From: Methanobacterium sp. UBA410
GTDB taxonomy: Archaea; Methanobacteriota; Methanobacteria; Methanobacteriales; Methanobacteriaceae
Assembly: GCA_002498385.1 (NCBI GenBank)
Contig: DAHH01000015.1
Coordinates: forward strand, 227,615 to 258,804
DNA: 31,190 nucleotides
Direction of reading: 5' to 3'
Shown piece by piece: positions 7,901 through 15,222 of the stretch. Position numbers and translations under genes: made by a program. The first letter of the stretch is position 1, and the number at the start of each line of letters is the position of its first letter. A model generated the notes under the pieces. It worked only from the letters and a program-made list of their open reading frames with translations. It searched no databases and was not told the origin of the DNA.

Positions 7901-7928
7901 ATGTACTTAAGTAAAAGGAGGTAAAAAA

Positions 7929-8936
7929 ATGGCATTTATAGAAAGAAACGGTGAAGAACATCGATCTTTGACCCACGTAAATGAGAAGTGTGTGGGATGT
8001 GGGATATGCAAGGACATATGTCCAACTGGATCCATAAAAACAGGCCCCATACTGCCAATAGCCAGAGGACTTTTGAAGATGGACTATATAAACATAAACA
8101 AGGACACTTGCTGTCTTTGTGGACTGTGTGCAACTGCATGCCCATTCAACGCACTTGAATTCACTTTAAACGGAGCAAACATCAAAGATATGAGTGAATA
8201 TCCACAGTGGGGACACAGCTCAAAGATCGATTCAGATGCCTGCATCTACTGCAAATCCTGTGAAACAGCGTGTCCACAGGATGCAATAAGGGTTGTGAGG
8301 GAGCTTCCTGAAAGATCAAAACTCGTTTCAGGAGAGATCAGTGCAGACGATGAAAAATGTATCAACTGCAAGGTTTGTGAGGAACTATGCCCTGCAGGAG
8401 CCATTACCATCAAAGAAGACGGTCCATTCTCACATAAAGTAGAGATAGATGAAGATAAATGCGTTTATTGTCTTGTTTGCAGGCGTGCATGCCCAACACA
8501 GGCAATCAAAGCCGTTTGCGAATCCTGCTCGTACGGGGAGTACAAAATAAACCCTGAAGATGCTGTGATCAAGGGAGAAGTCTTCCTGAACGATGAAAGC
8601 TGTGTGAACTGTGGATGGTGCCAGGAAGTATGCCCGGTTGATGCTGCAGCCATCACAAAACCATTTGAAGGGTCCATAACAACAAATAAAGAAATTTGTA
8701 AAGGAGAATCATGCCACGCATGTATGGATATCTGCCCATGCAATGCAGTGAGCATTGTGGACGGCAAATCCCAGATAGACCAGAAGTTCTGCATACTCTG
8801 CGGTGCCTGCACCCAGGTCTGCCCACAGCATGCCATAGACCTCAAACGGGAGAAAATGAATCTGAACAACATCCGCTCAAAGTCCTGGAAGAAGCAGATT
8901 AAAAAACTTGTAACAGAGGGTACATGCGGTAAATAA
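7929..8936 (+). CDS. Polyferredoxin, FwdF paralogue with eight [4Fe-4S] motifs
   Basis: A 335-residue electron-transfer protein with eight cysteine motifs: seven canonical (for example CVGCGICKDICP, CIYCKSCETACP, CVNCGWCQEVCP) and one, the seventh, with two extra residues (CKGESCHACMDICP). It aligns throughout with the fwd-operon polyferredoxin at 28048-29112, including ELPERSKLVSGEI against DLPERSKLVTGEI and a shared tail, SKSWKKQIKKL against SKSWEKKLESL. It is therefore a duplicate of FwdF, possibly serving a second formylmethanofuran dehydrogenase isoenzyme whose catalytic subunits are not in this window. The start is supported by AAAAGGAGGT before ATG 7929. A T-rich tract follows the stop. 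Confidence 0.88.
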   Translation: MAFIERNGEEHRSLTHVNEKCVGCGICKDICPTGSIKTGPILPIARGLLKMDYININKDTCCLCGLCATACPFNALEFTLNGANIKDMSEYPQWGHSSKIDSDACIYCKSCETACPQDAIRVVRELPERSKLVSGEISADDEKCINCKVCEELCPAGAITIKEDGPFSHKVEIDEDKCVYCLVCRRACPTQAIKAVCESCSYGEYKINPEDAVIKGEVFLNDESCVNCGWCQEVCPVDAAAITKPFEGSITTNKEICKGESCHACMDICPCNAVSIVDGKSQIDQKFCILCGACTQVCPQHAIDLKREKMNLNNIRSKSWKKQIKKLVTEGTCGK

Positions 8937-8940
8937 ATCA

Positions 8941-8979
8941 ATTTCCTCCTTTTTTTTATTTTTTTATTTTAATGAGTAA
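8941..8979 (+). terminator. T-rich terminator after the polyferredoxin
   Basis: Long T runs (about 8948-8979) directly follow the stop codon, the usual archaeal termination signal. No hairpin was seen. Confidence 0.5.
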
Positions 8980-9090
8980 ATTTAACAATTAGATCAAAAT
9001 ATCAAATTTTTGCATAAATATACCTAAATTCAGGCATTTTTAACCCGATTGTAACTATTATTTGTCGTTTTTATTTTCACTGCCAAAATT

Positions 9091-9113
9091 GATATGTTTA
9101 TATTATACATATC
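9091..9113 (+). promoter_or_regulatory. Shared promoter element, copy 2, with a perfect dyad
   Basis: GATATGTTTATAT (9091-9103) is followed by ACATATC (9107-9113), giving a perfect 7-bp inverted repeat GATATGT-N9-ACATATC around the TATA box. It lies upstream of the fmdE pseudogene at 9149 and is the most symmetric of the four copies, so it best shows the likely repressor half-site. Confidence 0.6.
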
Positions 9114-9148
9114 GATATACTGAAGTGAACGACATTGAAGGTAAAAAC

Positions 9149-9761
9149 ATGGATGAGTACAAGATTTTAATTGAGAAATCACAGAAGTTGTATGGAGAAC
9201 TATGCCCTGGCGTGATTATAGGAACCAGAATGAGCATCACAGCAATGAAAAAACTTGGAATGGATCCACTTGAAAAAAATGACCATCTCATGGTTTAGGT
9301 GGAAACAGACCGCTGCATGTCCCACGCTATTGAAGCGATTACAGGATGTACCGTGGGTCACAGGACATTAAAATTCAGAAACCATGGTAAGTTCGTTGCG
9401 ACTTCATAGACACGGAAACTAGAAGGCAGTTAGAGTTTCAGCAGGCGATGACAAATTCGATTCATATCCTGGTCTCTGGAAATGGTTTGACACTCTCCTT
9501 GAACTACGCAAAAACAACAAGATGAAAGATGTAATGGGAGAAAAAAAGGCCACAATCAAAAAAAACTTTCCCAGATGCCTGATGAAGAACTTTTAAATCT
9601 GGAAGATATTGAATTTGAAGTACCCAAAAATGAGATCCCTTCAATGCCAGATCGCATAGTCATATGTTCAGTGTGAGTACGTGATGGACCAGAAAGAGTT
9701 AACAGTGAACTGTGCTCATATCTGCAGGGCCTGTGCACACGAACTTTTCAAATTACAATAA
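9149..9761 (+). pseudogene. Decayed fmdE-family gene
   Basis: The open part MDEYKILIEKSQKLYGELCPG matches the intact paralogue at 9891. An amber TAG (9296-9298) falls exactly where the paralogue has Tyr, and the same frame continues ETDRCMSHAIEAITGCTVGH. Several one-base losses follow: near 9404 (after KFVAT), near 9422 (TRKAV), more in the middle, and near 9677. Restoring the last one recovers the C-terminal zinc ribbon, with CSVCEYVMDQKELTVNCAHI then CRACAHEL, ending at TAA 9759-9761. Pyrrolysine is not expected in this order, and the frameshifts confirm decay. The promoter (9091-9113) is intact, so the loss looks recent. Confidence 0.85.
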
Positions 9762-9822
9762 AAAAAATTTTAAGGTAAATGATTTCATTAATCAAGCCCC
9801 AATTTATGATTCAAAACCGATG

Positions 9823-9856
9823 ATTATCAAATCCTTAAAATTATCAAATCCTTAAA
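9823..9856. repeat. 17-bp tandem repeat upstream of fmdE
   Basis: ATTATCAAATCCTTAAA occurs at 9823-9839 and again, identical, at 9840-9856, just before the ribosome binding site of the intact fmdE. Confidence 0.85.
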
Positions 9857-9890
9857 AAAATGTAAATTAGTGAGATTAAAGGTGAAAAAA

Positions 9891-10448
9891 ATGAGTGACT
9901 ACGAGATTTTAGTTGAAAACGCCAAGAAATTCCATGGAGGACTATGCCCGGGCATAGTCATGGGAACAAGGATGACAATTGCAGCCATGAAAGAACTGGG
10001 CCTTGATCCCAAGGAAAGAAGCAGGGATCTTATTGTGTACGTTGAAATTGACAGATGCATGACAGATGCAGTGCAGGCCATAACAGGATGCTCTCTTGGC
10101 CACAGGAGCCTGAAATATGTGGATTACGGTAAGTTCGCAGCAACCTTCATCAACATGAAAACAGGAAAAGCTGTGAGGGTTTCATCAGTTGAAGACAGGT
10201 CCAAGGATCCTGAAGATCAGACCATGGAAGAGGCCATTGAAAAGCTTGCCACCATGCCTGAGGAGGAACTCCTGAAACTGGAGGAGGTTCAAATGGAGGT
10301 ACCTGAAAACGACATTCCAGGCTTTCCAAAGCAAAAAGCAGTGTGTTCAAAATGTGGAGAGCGCATAATGGACGGTAGAGATGTCATCGTGGATGGAAAC
10401 GTGCTCTGTAAGGCATGTGCAAAGGGTCCCTACTATAAATCAATTTAA
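9891..10448 (+). CDS. fmdE: FmdE-family protein with C-terminal zinc ribbon
   Basis: A 185-residue protein of the family named for the molybdenum formylmethanofuran dehydrogenase operon. It has the N-terminal signature HGGLCPG (His15, Cys19) followed by MGTRM, then a conserved RCMTDAVQAITGCSLGH segment and DYGKFAAT. The last 40 residues form a zinc ribbon, CSKCGERI ... LCKACAKG. FmdE proteins are not catalytic subunits; a role in metal or cofactor handling for the enzyme is likely but unproven. ATG 9891 is directly preceded by GGTGAAAAAA; an upstream in-frame start at 9870 has no such support. It leads a same-strand series (DUF364 protein, methyltransferase, second FmdE) and sits just after a decayed copy of itself. 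Confidence 0.88.
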   Translation: MSDYEILVENAKKFHGGLCPGIVMGTRMTIAAMKELGLDPKERSRDLIVYVEIDRCMTDAVQAITGCSLGHRSLKYVDYGKFAATFINMKTGKAVRVSSVEDRSKDPEDQTMEEAIEKLATMPEEELLKLEEVQMEVPENDIPGFPKQKAVCSKCGERIMDGRDVIVDGNVLCKACAKGPYYKSI

Positions 10449-10564
10449 AGAATCAGAGCTTACTTAAACAATTTATTTTAGTTTGAATAGATTTAATAAT
10501 CTATTTTTTTATTTATCTGGATTAATGCAGGAGGATAGTAACTTAATGAAATAAAGGTGATATC

Positions 10565-11317
10565 ATGAAGGAAATGAAACTTATAGATGATTTAATCGAA
10601 GCTCACTCTTCAAATGAAGCCCCAATTAAGGACGTTAGAACTGGAATTTCCTGGACAGGGGTCTGGGGTAAGTACTGTGGAACTGCAAAGACCTACGGAC
10701 TTCCATTCATACATGGAAATTACACAAGGGATCTGGGACATCTTACAGAGAAAACAACACTTGAACTTGCAGATTACAGCCGATCCTGGAATCTTGTGGA
10801 GGCAAGCATTGGTGTTGCAGCCATAGGCTCCATGGTCAAACCTCAAGGTAAAAAGAACATAAACGCCCAGGATCTCATCCTAGAGGAAGGAGCCAACAAG
10901 AAGATCACGATGGTGGGCAGATTTCCAAAGGTAGATGAGATAAAAGCTGTTGCAAAGGAATTATGGGTACTTGACTGTGATCCAACTGCTTTAGACCCAA
11001 AAAAAGGTATAATAACCGATGCCGCTGCAGAGTACGTGTTCCCTGGAAGTGACATAATTGTTATAACAGGCTCAACACTGATAAATAAAGGGCTGGAACG
11101 TTACCTTGAGCTTGCAAGAAAAGAAGATGCTTACACAATTCTTTTAGGTCCAAGTACGCCAATGAGTGAGGTTTTCTTTGATTATGGAGTTGACATGCTT
11201 GCTGGTGCAGAGATAACTGATCCTGAAGCTGTGCTTAAAAAAATCAGCCAGAGTGGAGGTATGATAAACACCAAGGTCTGCAGTGGCGAGATTCAATTCA
11301 GGGTAATGGAAGGTTGA
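10565..11317 (+). CDS. DUF364 (putative heavy-metal chelation) protein with DUF4213-like N-terminus
   Basis: A 250-residue cytoplasmic protein. The N-terminal part (LIDDLIEAHSSNEAPIKDVR and GISWTGVWGKYCGTAKTYG) fits the DUF4213 region. The C-terminal part has a Rossmann-like core with MVGRFPKVDEI, DAAAEYVFPGSDIIVITGST and TILLGPSTPMSEVFFDYGVD, typical of DUF364, a family suggested to chelate metals. Its placement between an fmdE and a methyltransferase supports a role in metal or metal-cofactor handling, but no reaction is known. GGTGATATC precedes ATG 10565. The next gene starts two bases after its stop, so the two are surely co-transcribed. Confidence 0.8.
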   Translation: MKEMKLIDDLIEAHSSNEAPIKDVRTGISWTGVWGKYCGTAKTYGLPFIHGNYTRDLGHLTEKTTLELADYSRSWNLVEASIGVAAIGSMVKPQGKKNINAQDLILEEGANKKITMVGRFPKVDEIKAVAKELWVLDCDPTALDPKKGIITDAAAEYVFPGSDIIVITGSTLINKGLERYLELARKEDAYTILLGPSTPMSEVFFDYGVDMLAGAEITDPEAVLKKISQSGGMINTKVCSGEIQFRVMEG

Positions 11318-11318
11318 A

Positions 11319-11942
11319 ATGAACATCGAACCTGAAAAGATGGACGTTATATCCAAAGGGGCTTTCGCACCAATATATCCATTGATAGCCAGCCAGATCG
11401 TTGAAAGATCATCTGTCAAAAAAGGAATATGCGTTGACGTTGGTACTGGCCCTGCAGCCCTTTCAATTGCCCTTGCAAGGATCACAGACCTTGAAATATA
11501 TGCAATGGACATTTCAAAAGATATGTGCAGAAAAGCCCAGGAAAATGTATATAAAGCTGGACTTTACGGTCGCATCGTTCCAGTTCGGGGTGATGTGGCT
11601 AAAATGCCATTTCCTGACAATTTCGCAAATCTGGTGGTAAGTCGTGGGTCTATTCCATTCTGGAAGGATCTTACAGGGGCTTTTAAGGAAATAAAACGCG
11701 TTTTAAAACCAGATGGGTTTGGATACGTTGGTGGAGGTTTTGGAAGCTCCAAGATGAAGGCAAAAATAAAAAGGGATAGGGAAAGAAAATTAAAAAGTGG
11801 CAAATACAAAAAAACAGAGATCTATCAAAACCCAAAAAAGATCAACGTGCATGAGGTTGAAAATGCCACAAAAAATGCAGGTATCACCCGTTACAGCATA
11901 ATAAATGATGATTCTGGCATGTGGTTTCTCATCAGAAAATAA
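11319..11942 (+). CDS. Class I SAM-dependent methyltransferase
   Basis: A 207-residue Rossmann methyltransferase. Motif I is VDVGTGPAALSIALA, the acidic ribose-binding strand end is MDISKDM, motif II is VRGDVAKMPFPDN, and ISFxxx-type motif III is around LKPDGFGYVGGGFG. The basic, lysine-rich stretch after residue 145 (KMKAKIKRDRERKLKSGKYK) is unusual and could contact nucleic acid or an acidic partner. Its substrate is unknown. Such enzymes recur beside FmdE and DUF364 genes in this window, suggesting a shared cofactor-modifying or metal-related task. ATG 11319 lies two bases after the DUF364 stop, with GGAAGG just upstream. Confidence 0.85.
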   Translation: MNIEPEKMDVISKGAFAPIYPLIASQIVERSSVKKGICVDVGTGPAALSIALARITDLEIYAMDISKDMCRKAQENVYKAGLYGRIVPVRGDVAKMPFPDNFANLVVSRGSIPFWKDLTGAFKEIKRVLKPDGFGYVGGGFGSSKMKAKIKRDRERKLKSGKYKKTEIYQNPKKINVHEVENATKNAGITRYSIINDDSGMWFLIRK

Positions 11943-12028
11943 TACTGGCTGTAATTATAATTTAATGGAATCATGATAAATTGAATCATGAATTAAATGG
12001 ACATGACTGAATCAATGAAGGTGTTAAA

Positions 12029-12604
12029 ATGAACAATGAAATAAATGATCCTAAATTAAAAGCTCAAACAGAGAAATTAATTCCATTTCATGGTTACCTG
12101 AGCACTGGAGCTTTTATAGGAATTCAAATGCTCAACATTGCAACGAGACTGTTGGATATAAAAGACGACGAAAGGATCTTTGTAACATGTGAAACCTCAA
12201 ACTGTCTCCCTGATCCATTCCAGATACTTAGGGGTTGTACAATTGGAAACAAGGGTCTGAAAATCCTTGATCATGGAAAGATGGCCGCAACCATTAACAA
12301 AATGGCCCAACCTGGCCAAAAGCACGTTAAGGGCGTCAGGATTGTGCTCGACCCTGAGAGAACAGCTAGTTATCCATTGTTCCATTCATGGTACATGAAC
12401 ACTGCAAAGGTTTCCCACGAAGATGCCATAGCCGAACTTCTAAAGGCAGACGAAAACGTTTACAGCTGGTACTTTGTTGACGTTCCAGTTCCAGCCCGGA
12501 AGAAAAAGAAGGTTACAATATGCCGTGTCTGTGGTGAATCGTTCGTTCAGGAAGCTGATGAAACCCTGTGCAAGTGGTGTGCAGAAAGTTATAAGTCAAA
12601 GTAA
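12029..12604 (+). CDS. Divergent FmdE-family protein with zinc ribbon
   Basis: A 191-residue paralogue of the FmdE protein at 9891. The conserved blocks are recognisable: TCETSNCLPDPFQILRGCTI followed by GNKG, then DHGKMAATI, and a C-terminal zinc ribbon (CRVCGESF ... TLCKWCAE). The signature HGGLCPG is here HGYLSTG, so the first conserved Cys is lost (Ser), while His and Gly remain. That change suggests altered or lost metal or cofactor binding at that site. GAAGGTGTTAAA precedes ATG 12029. The last 12 bases overlaps-free distance to the next start (12616) is small, so the RHH gene is probably translated from the same mRNA. Confidence 0.82.
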   Translation: MNNEINDPKLKAQTEKLIPFHGYLSTGAFIGIQMLNIATRLLDIKDDERIFVTCETSNCLPDPFQILRGCTIGNKGLKILDHGKMAATINKMAQPGQKHVKGVRIVLDPERTASYPLFHSWYMNTAKVSHEDAIAELLKADENVYSWYFVDVPVPARKKKKVTICRVCGESFVQEADETLCKWCAESYKSK

Positions 12605-12615
12605 GGAGAAGTCCA

Positions 12616-12852
12616 GTGGATAGGCAGATAACCTTAAAAGTACCAGAAGAGATGTTTTGGTATCTTCGAAGGCTTTCTGAAAAAAAGGGGATTCCCACTG
12701 GGAAAGTTATTAGAAGGGCCGTAAATGATTATATCCGGAAAAGTAGATTGAAGGGTTATAGTTACTTTGTTAAAACTTCTTACTTTGTTAAAACTTCTAT
12801 TTTTATTCAGAATTTACTTTTGTTCAAAGGTTTTTATTTTTTATTGGTATAG
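12616..12852 (+). CDS. Small ribbon-helix-helix (CopG/MetJ-type) DNA-binding protein
   Basis: A 78-residue protein whose first 48 residues have the RHH layout: strand RQITLKVPEE, helix MFWYLRRLSEKKG, turn IPTGK, helix VIRRAVNDYIRKS. RHH dimers insert the strand into the DNA major groove and usually act as repressors. GTG 12616 follows AAGGAGA at six bases, eleven bases after the divergent fmdE stop. The C-terminal 30 residues are hydrophobic and contain a duplicated SYFVKT produced by an exact 18-bp tandem repeat (12763-12798), so the original stop may have been lost and the tail may not be native. It is the only dedicated small regulator in the accessory block and a candidate for binding the shared promoter element. 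Confidence 0.7.
   Translation: MDRQITLKVPEEMFWYLRRLSEKKGIPTGKVIRRAVNDYIRKSRLKGYSYFVKTSYFVKTSIFIQNLLLFKGFYFLLV
12763..12798 (+). repeat. 18-bp tandem duplication inside the RHH gene
   Basis: TACTTTGTTAAAACTTCT is present twice in exact tandem (12763-12780, 12781-12798). It keeps the reading frame and duplicates six residues. Confidence 0.9.
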
Positions 12853-12916
12853 AATTTTATCTTAACAGTTCCTTAACGATTGTTAAATTAAACGTGGACA
12901 GTGGATCGTGGCGATC

Positions 12917-12929
12917 GATATGTTTATAT
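12917..12929 (+). promoter_or_regulatory. Shared promoter element, copy 3 (overlaps TATA)
   Basis: GATATGTTTATAT preceded by GCGATC. It drives the methyltransferase and BtuFCD-type transporter genes after an unusually long leader of about 160 bases to the first plausible start codon. The prefix CGATCGA is shared with copy 4 in front of wtpA. Confidence 0.6.
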
Positions 12930-13109
12930 TACCCTATCATTGAATGAGTTATATGGTATCAAATCCATGGTTCCAATCCAATTAGATCCGAGACTATGAG
13001 AGACTATGAAATTTATTGATATCAAGGATCTGATGAACTAAATATTTAAAAGAGTTCAAATTTAAAAGAGTTAGTTTTTTTTTAACTTCATGAAAGGGGA
13101 TTGATCAAC

Positions 13110-13163
13110 ATGGAACACGATGTGTATATACTGTCACTTCATTGGTACCGTACGGAGGTGTAA
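13110..13163 (+). CDS. Possible 17-residue leader peptide upstream of the methyltransferase
   Basis: ATG 13110, preceded by GAAAGGGG, opens a 17-codon frame (MEHDVYILSLHWYRTEV) ending at TAA 13161-13163. Its end contains GGAGGTG (13154-13160), the ribosome binding site for the next gene. A stop-adjacent ribosome binding site could couple translation. It may equally be chance; no family is recognised. Confidence 0.3.
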   Translation: MEHDVYILSLHWYRTEV

Positions 13164-14002
13164 AAATAGCTCAAAACGTCAACATGAAACCAGAAGATAT
13201 TGATTGGAACGGAATGTGGAATGAAGCACTTAAAAAAGCACCGAAAAAGGATAACAAGCAGAGATGGGATAAAATAGCCCATAAATTCAACGAGTGGATG
13301 AAGACTGATGATTATCCCCAGAACCTTGCAGAGAAGATCCACAAAGAACCGAATTACACAGTTCTGGATCTAGGCTGCGGCAATGGAAGTGTGACGCTGA
13401 GAGTTGCAGAAAATGTCAAACACGTAACAGCAGTGGACATGTCAGGGGAAATGCTAGAACTGGTTAAAAAAAATGCCAAAGAACGAGGCATTGAAAATTT
13501 GAGCTACGTGCAAAGCTCAGTTGAAGACCTTGATCCTGAAGCTGTAGGCCAACATGATGTTGTAATAGCATCAAGATCACTTGGAGGCATCTACAACCTC
13601 AAGGAGGAACTTAAAAAGGTAGACAATCTTGCAAGTAAGTACGTTTACATGACCATATGGGGTGCAAACGCCAGGGAGTTTGAAAAAGAACTCTGCAGCG
13701 TTATGGGCACCCAGTACCACCAGCACCCAGATTACATCTACGTGTGCAACATGCTTTACCAGCTGGGAATATACGCAAACGTTGAAATTCTTGACTGTGA
13801 AAGCAGGCCCATGTACTGCGACCTAGAAGACGTCATGGATCGATGCAGCTGGAAACTGGGATGGAACACGAAAAAAATTGAAGATGAAGAAAAGAAAAAG
13901 CTTGAAAACTTTTTAAAAACCAATGCAGTCAAAAAAGAAGATGGAACACTTGACTATCCTACCAACAACCCCGATTGGGTCTTACTTTGGTGGAAAAAAT
14001 GA
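13142..14002 (+). CDS. Class I SAM-dependent methyltransferase
   Basis: An enzyme of about 275-285 residues. Motif I is VLDLGCGNGSVTLRVAEN, followed by AVDMSGEMLELV and SSVEDLDPE. The N-terminal region (MKPEDIDWNGMWNEAL, then WDKIAHKFNEWMKTDDYP) precedes the Rossmann fold and is seen in methanogen methyltransferases linked to metal transport genes. The substrate is unknown. The start is uncertain. GGAGGTG at 13154-13160 points to a codon around 13166, which is ATA rather than ATG; TTG 13142 lies before the ribosome binding site and ATG 13184 has none. Transcription probably starts at the shared promoter element (12917), and the binding-protein gene follows 20 bases after its stop. Confidence 0.82.
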   Translation: MVPYGGVKIAQNVNMKPEDIDWNGMWNEALKKAPKKDNKQRWDKIAHKFNEWMKTDDYPQNLAEKIHKEPNYTVLDLGCGNGSVTLRVAENVKHVTAVDMSGEMLELVKKNAKERGIENLSYVQSSVEDLDPEAVGQHDVVIASRSLGGIYNLKEELKKVDNLASKYVYMTIWGANAREFEKELCSVMGTQYHQHPDYIYVCNMLYQLGIYANVEILDCESRPMYCDLEDVMDRCSWKLGWNTKKIEDEEKKKLENFLKTNAVKKEDGTLDYPTNNPDWVLLWWKK

Positions 14003-14022
14003 AGATCATGAGGTGAATTAAT

Positions 14023-15126
14023 ATGGAAAAAAAGATCATGGCGGTTTTAATAGCTGTTATTGTTGTTGTGGTTGCACTTGTGGCATACACCAGTTACAGT
14101 AGTTCGGTTCCAGGAACAGGAAACACAACCATAACAGACATGACAGGAAGAGCCGTTCACGTGCCTGGAGAAATAAACAAGGTTCTCACAGTTTCTCCTC
14201 CAACAACCAACCTGGTTTACATGCTGGCTCCAGATAAGGTGGGAGGCTGGAACTTTAATTTAACATCCCCAGAGAAGAGATACATGCCTTCCCAGTATCA
14301 GAGCCTACCAGTTATAGGCGGATGGTTTTCCACATACCAGGGAAACCCTGAAACATTCATAGCCCAAAAACCGGATGTTATCCTTGACGATGTGAACGTC
14401 ATGGGAAACAGTTCCCCAACACTGGACACAATGCAGGATAAAATGGGAAGCATATCAGTTGTGGGCCTGAACAGTTCAACTAACGTTACAAATTATGCTC
14501 CATCCATTAAATTTGTGGGAAAACTGCTCGGTGTAGAAGACCAGGCAAATAAACTGATAAACTTCTATGATAACATGACAACAACTGTTAACAGCACAGT
14601 TTCAAACATGTCAGACTCAGACAAGGTCACAGTTTACTACGCTGAAGGTACAGCAGGCCTGCAGACAGATCCTAATGGTTCCGAACACTCACAGCTTATA
14701 ACATTCTGTGGAGGTATAAACGTTGCTAATGTGGCCCTTAAACAGGGAAAAGGAATGTCTTCTGTTTCAATGGAACAGGTACTTTCCTGGAACCCTGAAG
14801 TTATCATAACCAACAATGCACAGTTCTACGGCAGTGTTTACTCCAACTCTTCCTGGCAAGATGTAACTGCTGTTAAGGATAAAAGGGTTTATCTTGCACC
14901 AACAGCCCCTCAGGGATGGTTCGACAGGCCACCGGGTGTTAACACCATTATTGGAATACCATGGACAGCCAAAGTGCTCTACCCTGACAAATTCCAGAAC
15001 CTCAACATGAATAGTTTAACAAAAGAGTTCTACTCAGAGTTCTACCATGTGAACCTTACAGACAGCGACGTGAAGGACATATTAAGCAATGAGACATTCA
15101 ACAACACACAGAGTTACAACAACTAA
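14023..15126 (+). CDS. BtuF/FecB-type substrate-binding protein of an ABC transporter
   Basis: A 367-residue extracytoplasmic binding protein. A hydrophobic N-terminal segment (about residues 4-24) acts as membrane anchor or signal; no lipobox Cys is present. The mature part is a class III binding protein (PF01497 type): ITDMTGRAVHVPGEINKVL at the start, ETFIAQKPDVILDD, a long linking helix and MEQVLSWNPEVIITNN. This family binds cobalamin, siderophores, haem or, in MolA, molybdate and tungstate. The co-cistronic methyltransferase and shared promoter element favour a metal oxyanion or tetrapyrrole; the ligand cannot be read from sequence. A hairpin plus T run separates it from the permease gene. 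Confidence 0.85.
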   Translation: MEKKIMAVLIAVIVVVVALVAYTSYSSSVPGTGNTTITDMTGRAVHVPGEINKVLTVSPPTTNLVYMLAPDKVGGWNFNLTSPEKRYMPSQYQSLPVIGGWFSTYQGNPETFIAQKPDVILDDVNVMGNSSPTLDTMQDKMGSISVVGLNSSTNVTNYAPSIKFVGKLLGVEDQANKLINFYDNMTTTVNSTVSNMSDSDKVTVYYAEGTAGLQTDPNGSEHSQLITFCGGINVANVALKQGKGMSSVSMEQVLSWNPEVIITNNAQFYGSVYSNSSWQDVTAVKDKRVYLAPTAPQGWFDRPPGVNTIIGIPWTAKVLYPDKFQNLNMNSLTKEFYSEFYHVNLTDSDVKDILSNETFNNTQSYNN

Positions 15127-15143
15127 TTAAAGAATCAAAAAAC

Positions 15144-15180
15144 AGCAGGCTCTGTCCTGCTACCTATTTTTTTAATTTTT
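15144..15180 (+). terminator. Bacterial-style hairpin and T run inside the transporter operon
   Basis: AGCAGG (15144-15149), a six-base loop and CCTGCT (15156-15161) form a GC-rich stem, followed by a T-rich tract to 15180. It lies between the binding protein and permease genes, where it could lower downstream expression or protect the upstream mRNA end, giving more binding protein than permease. Confidence 0.6.
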
Positions 15181-15222
15181 CTTTGGCACAATCAGAGTAA
15201 TGCATTAATAAAATCTAAAAAA

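Noticed and set aside
9296..9298. In-frame TAG as pyrrolysine
   Set aside because: The paralogue has Tyr at this position, the order lacks pyrrolysine as far as known, and several frameshifts follow.
9818..9831. CCGATGATTATCAA before the intact fmdE as a fifth shared promoter element
   Set aside because: It lacks the GATATG half and the TTTATAT core; similarity is too low.
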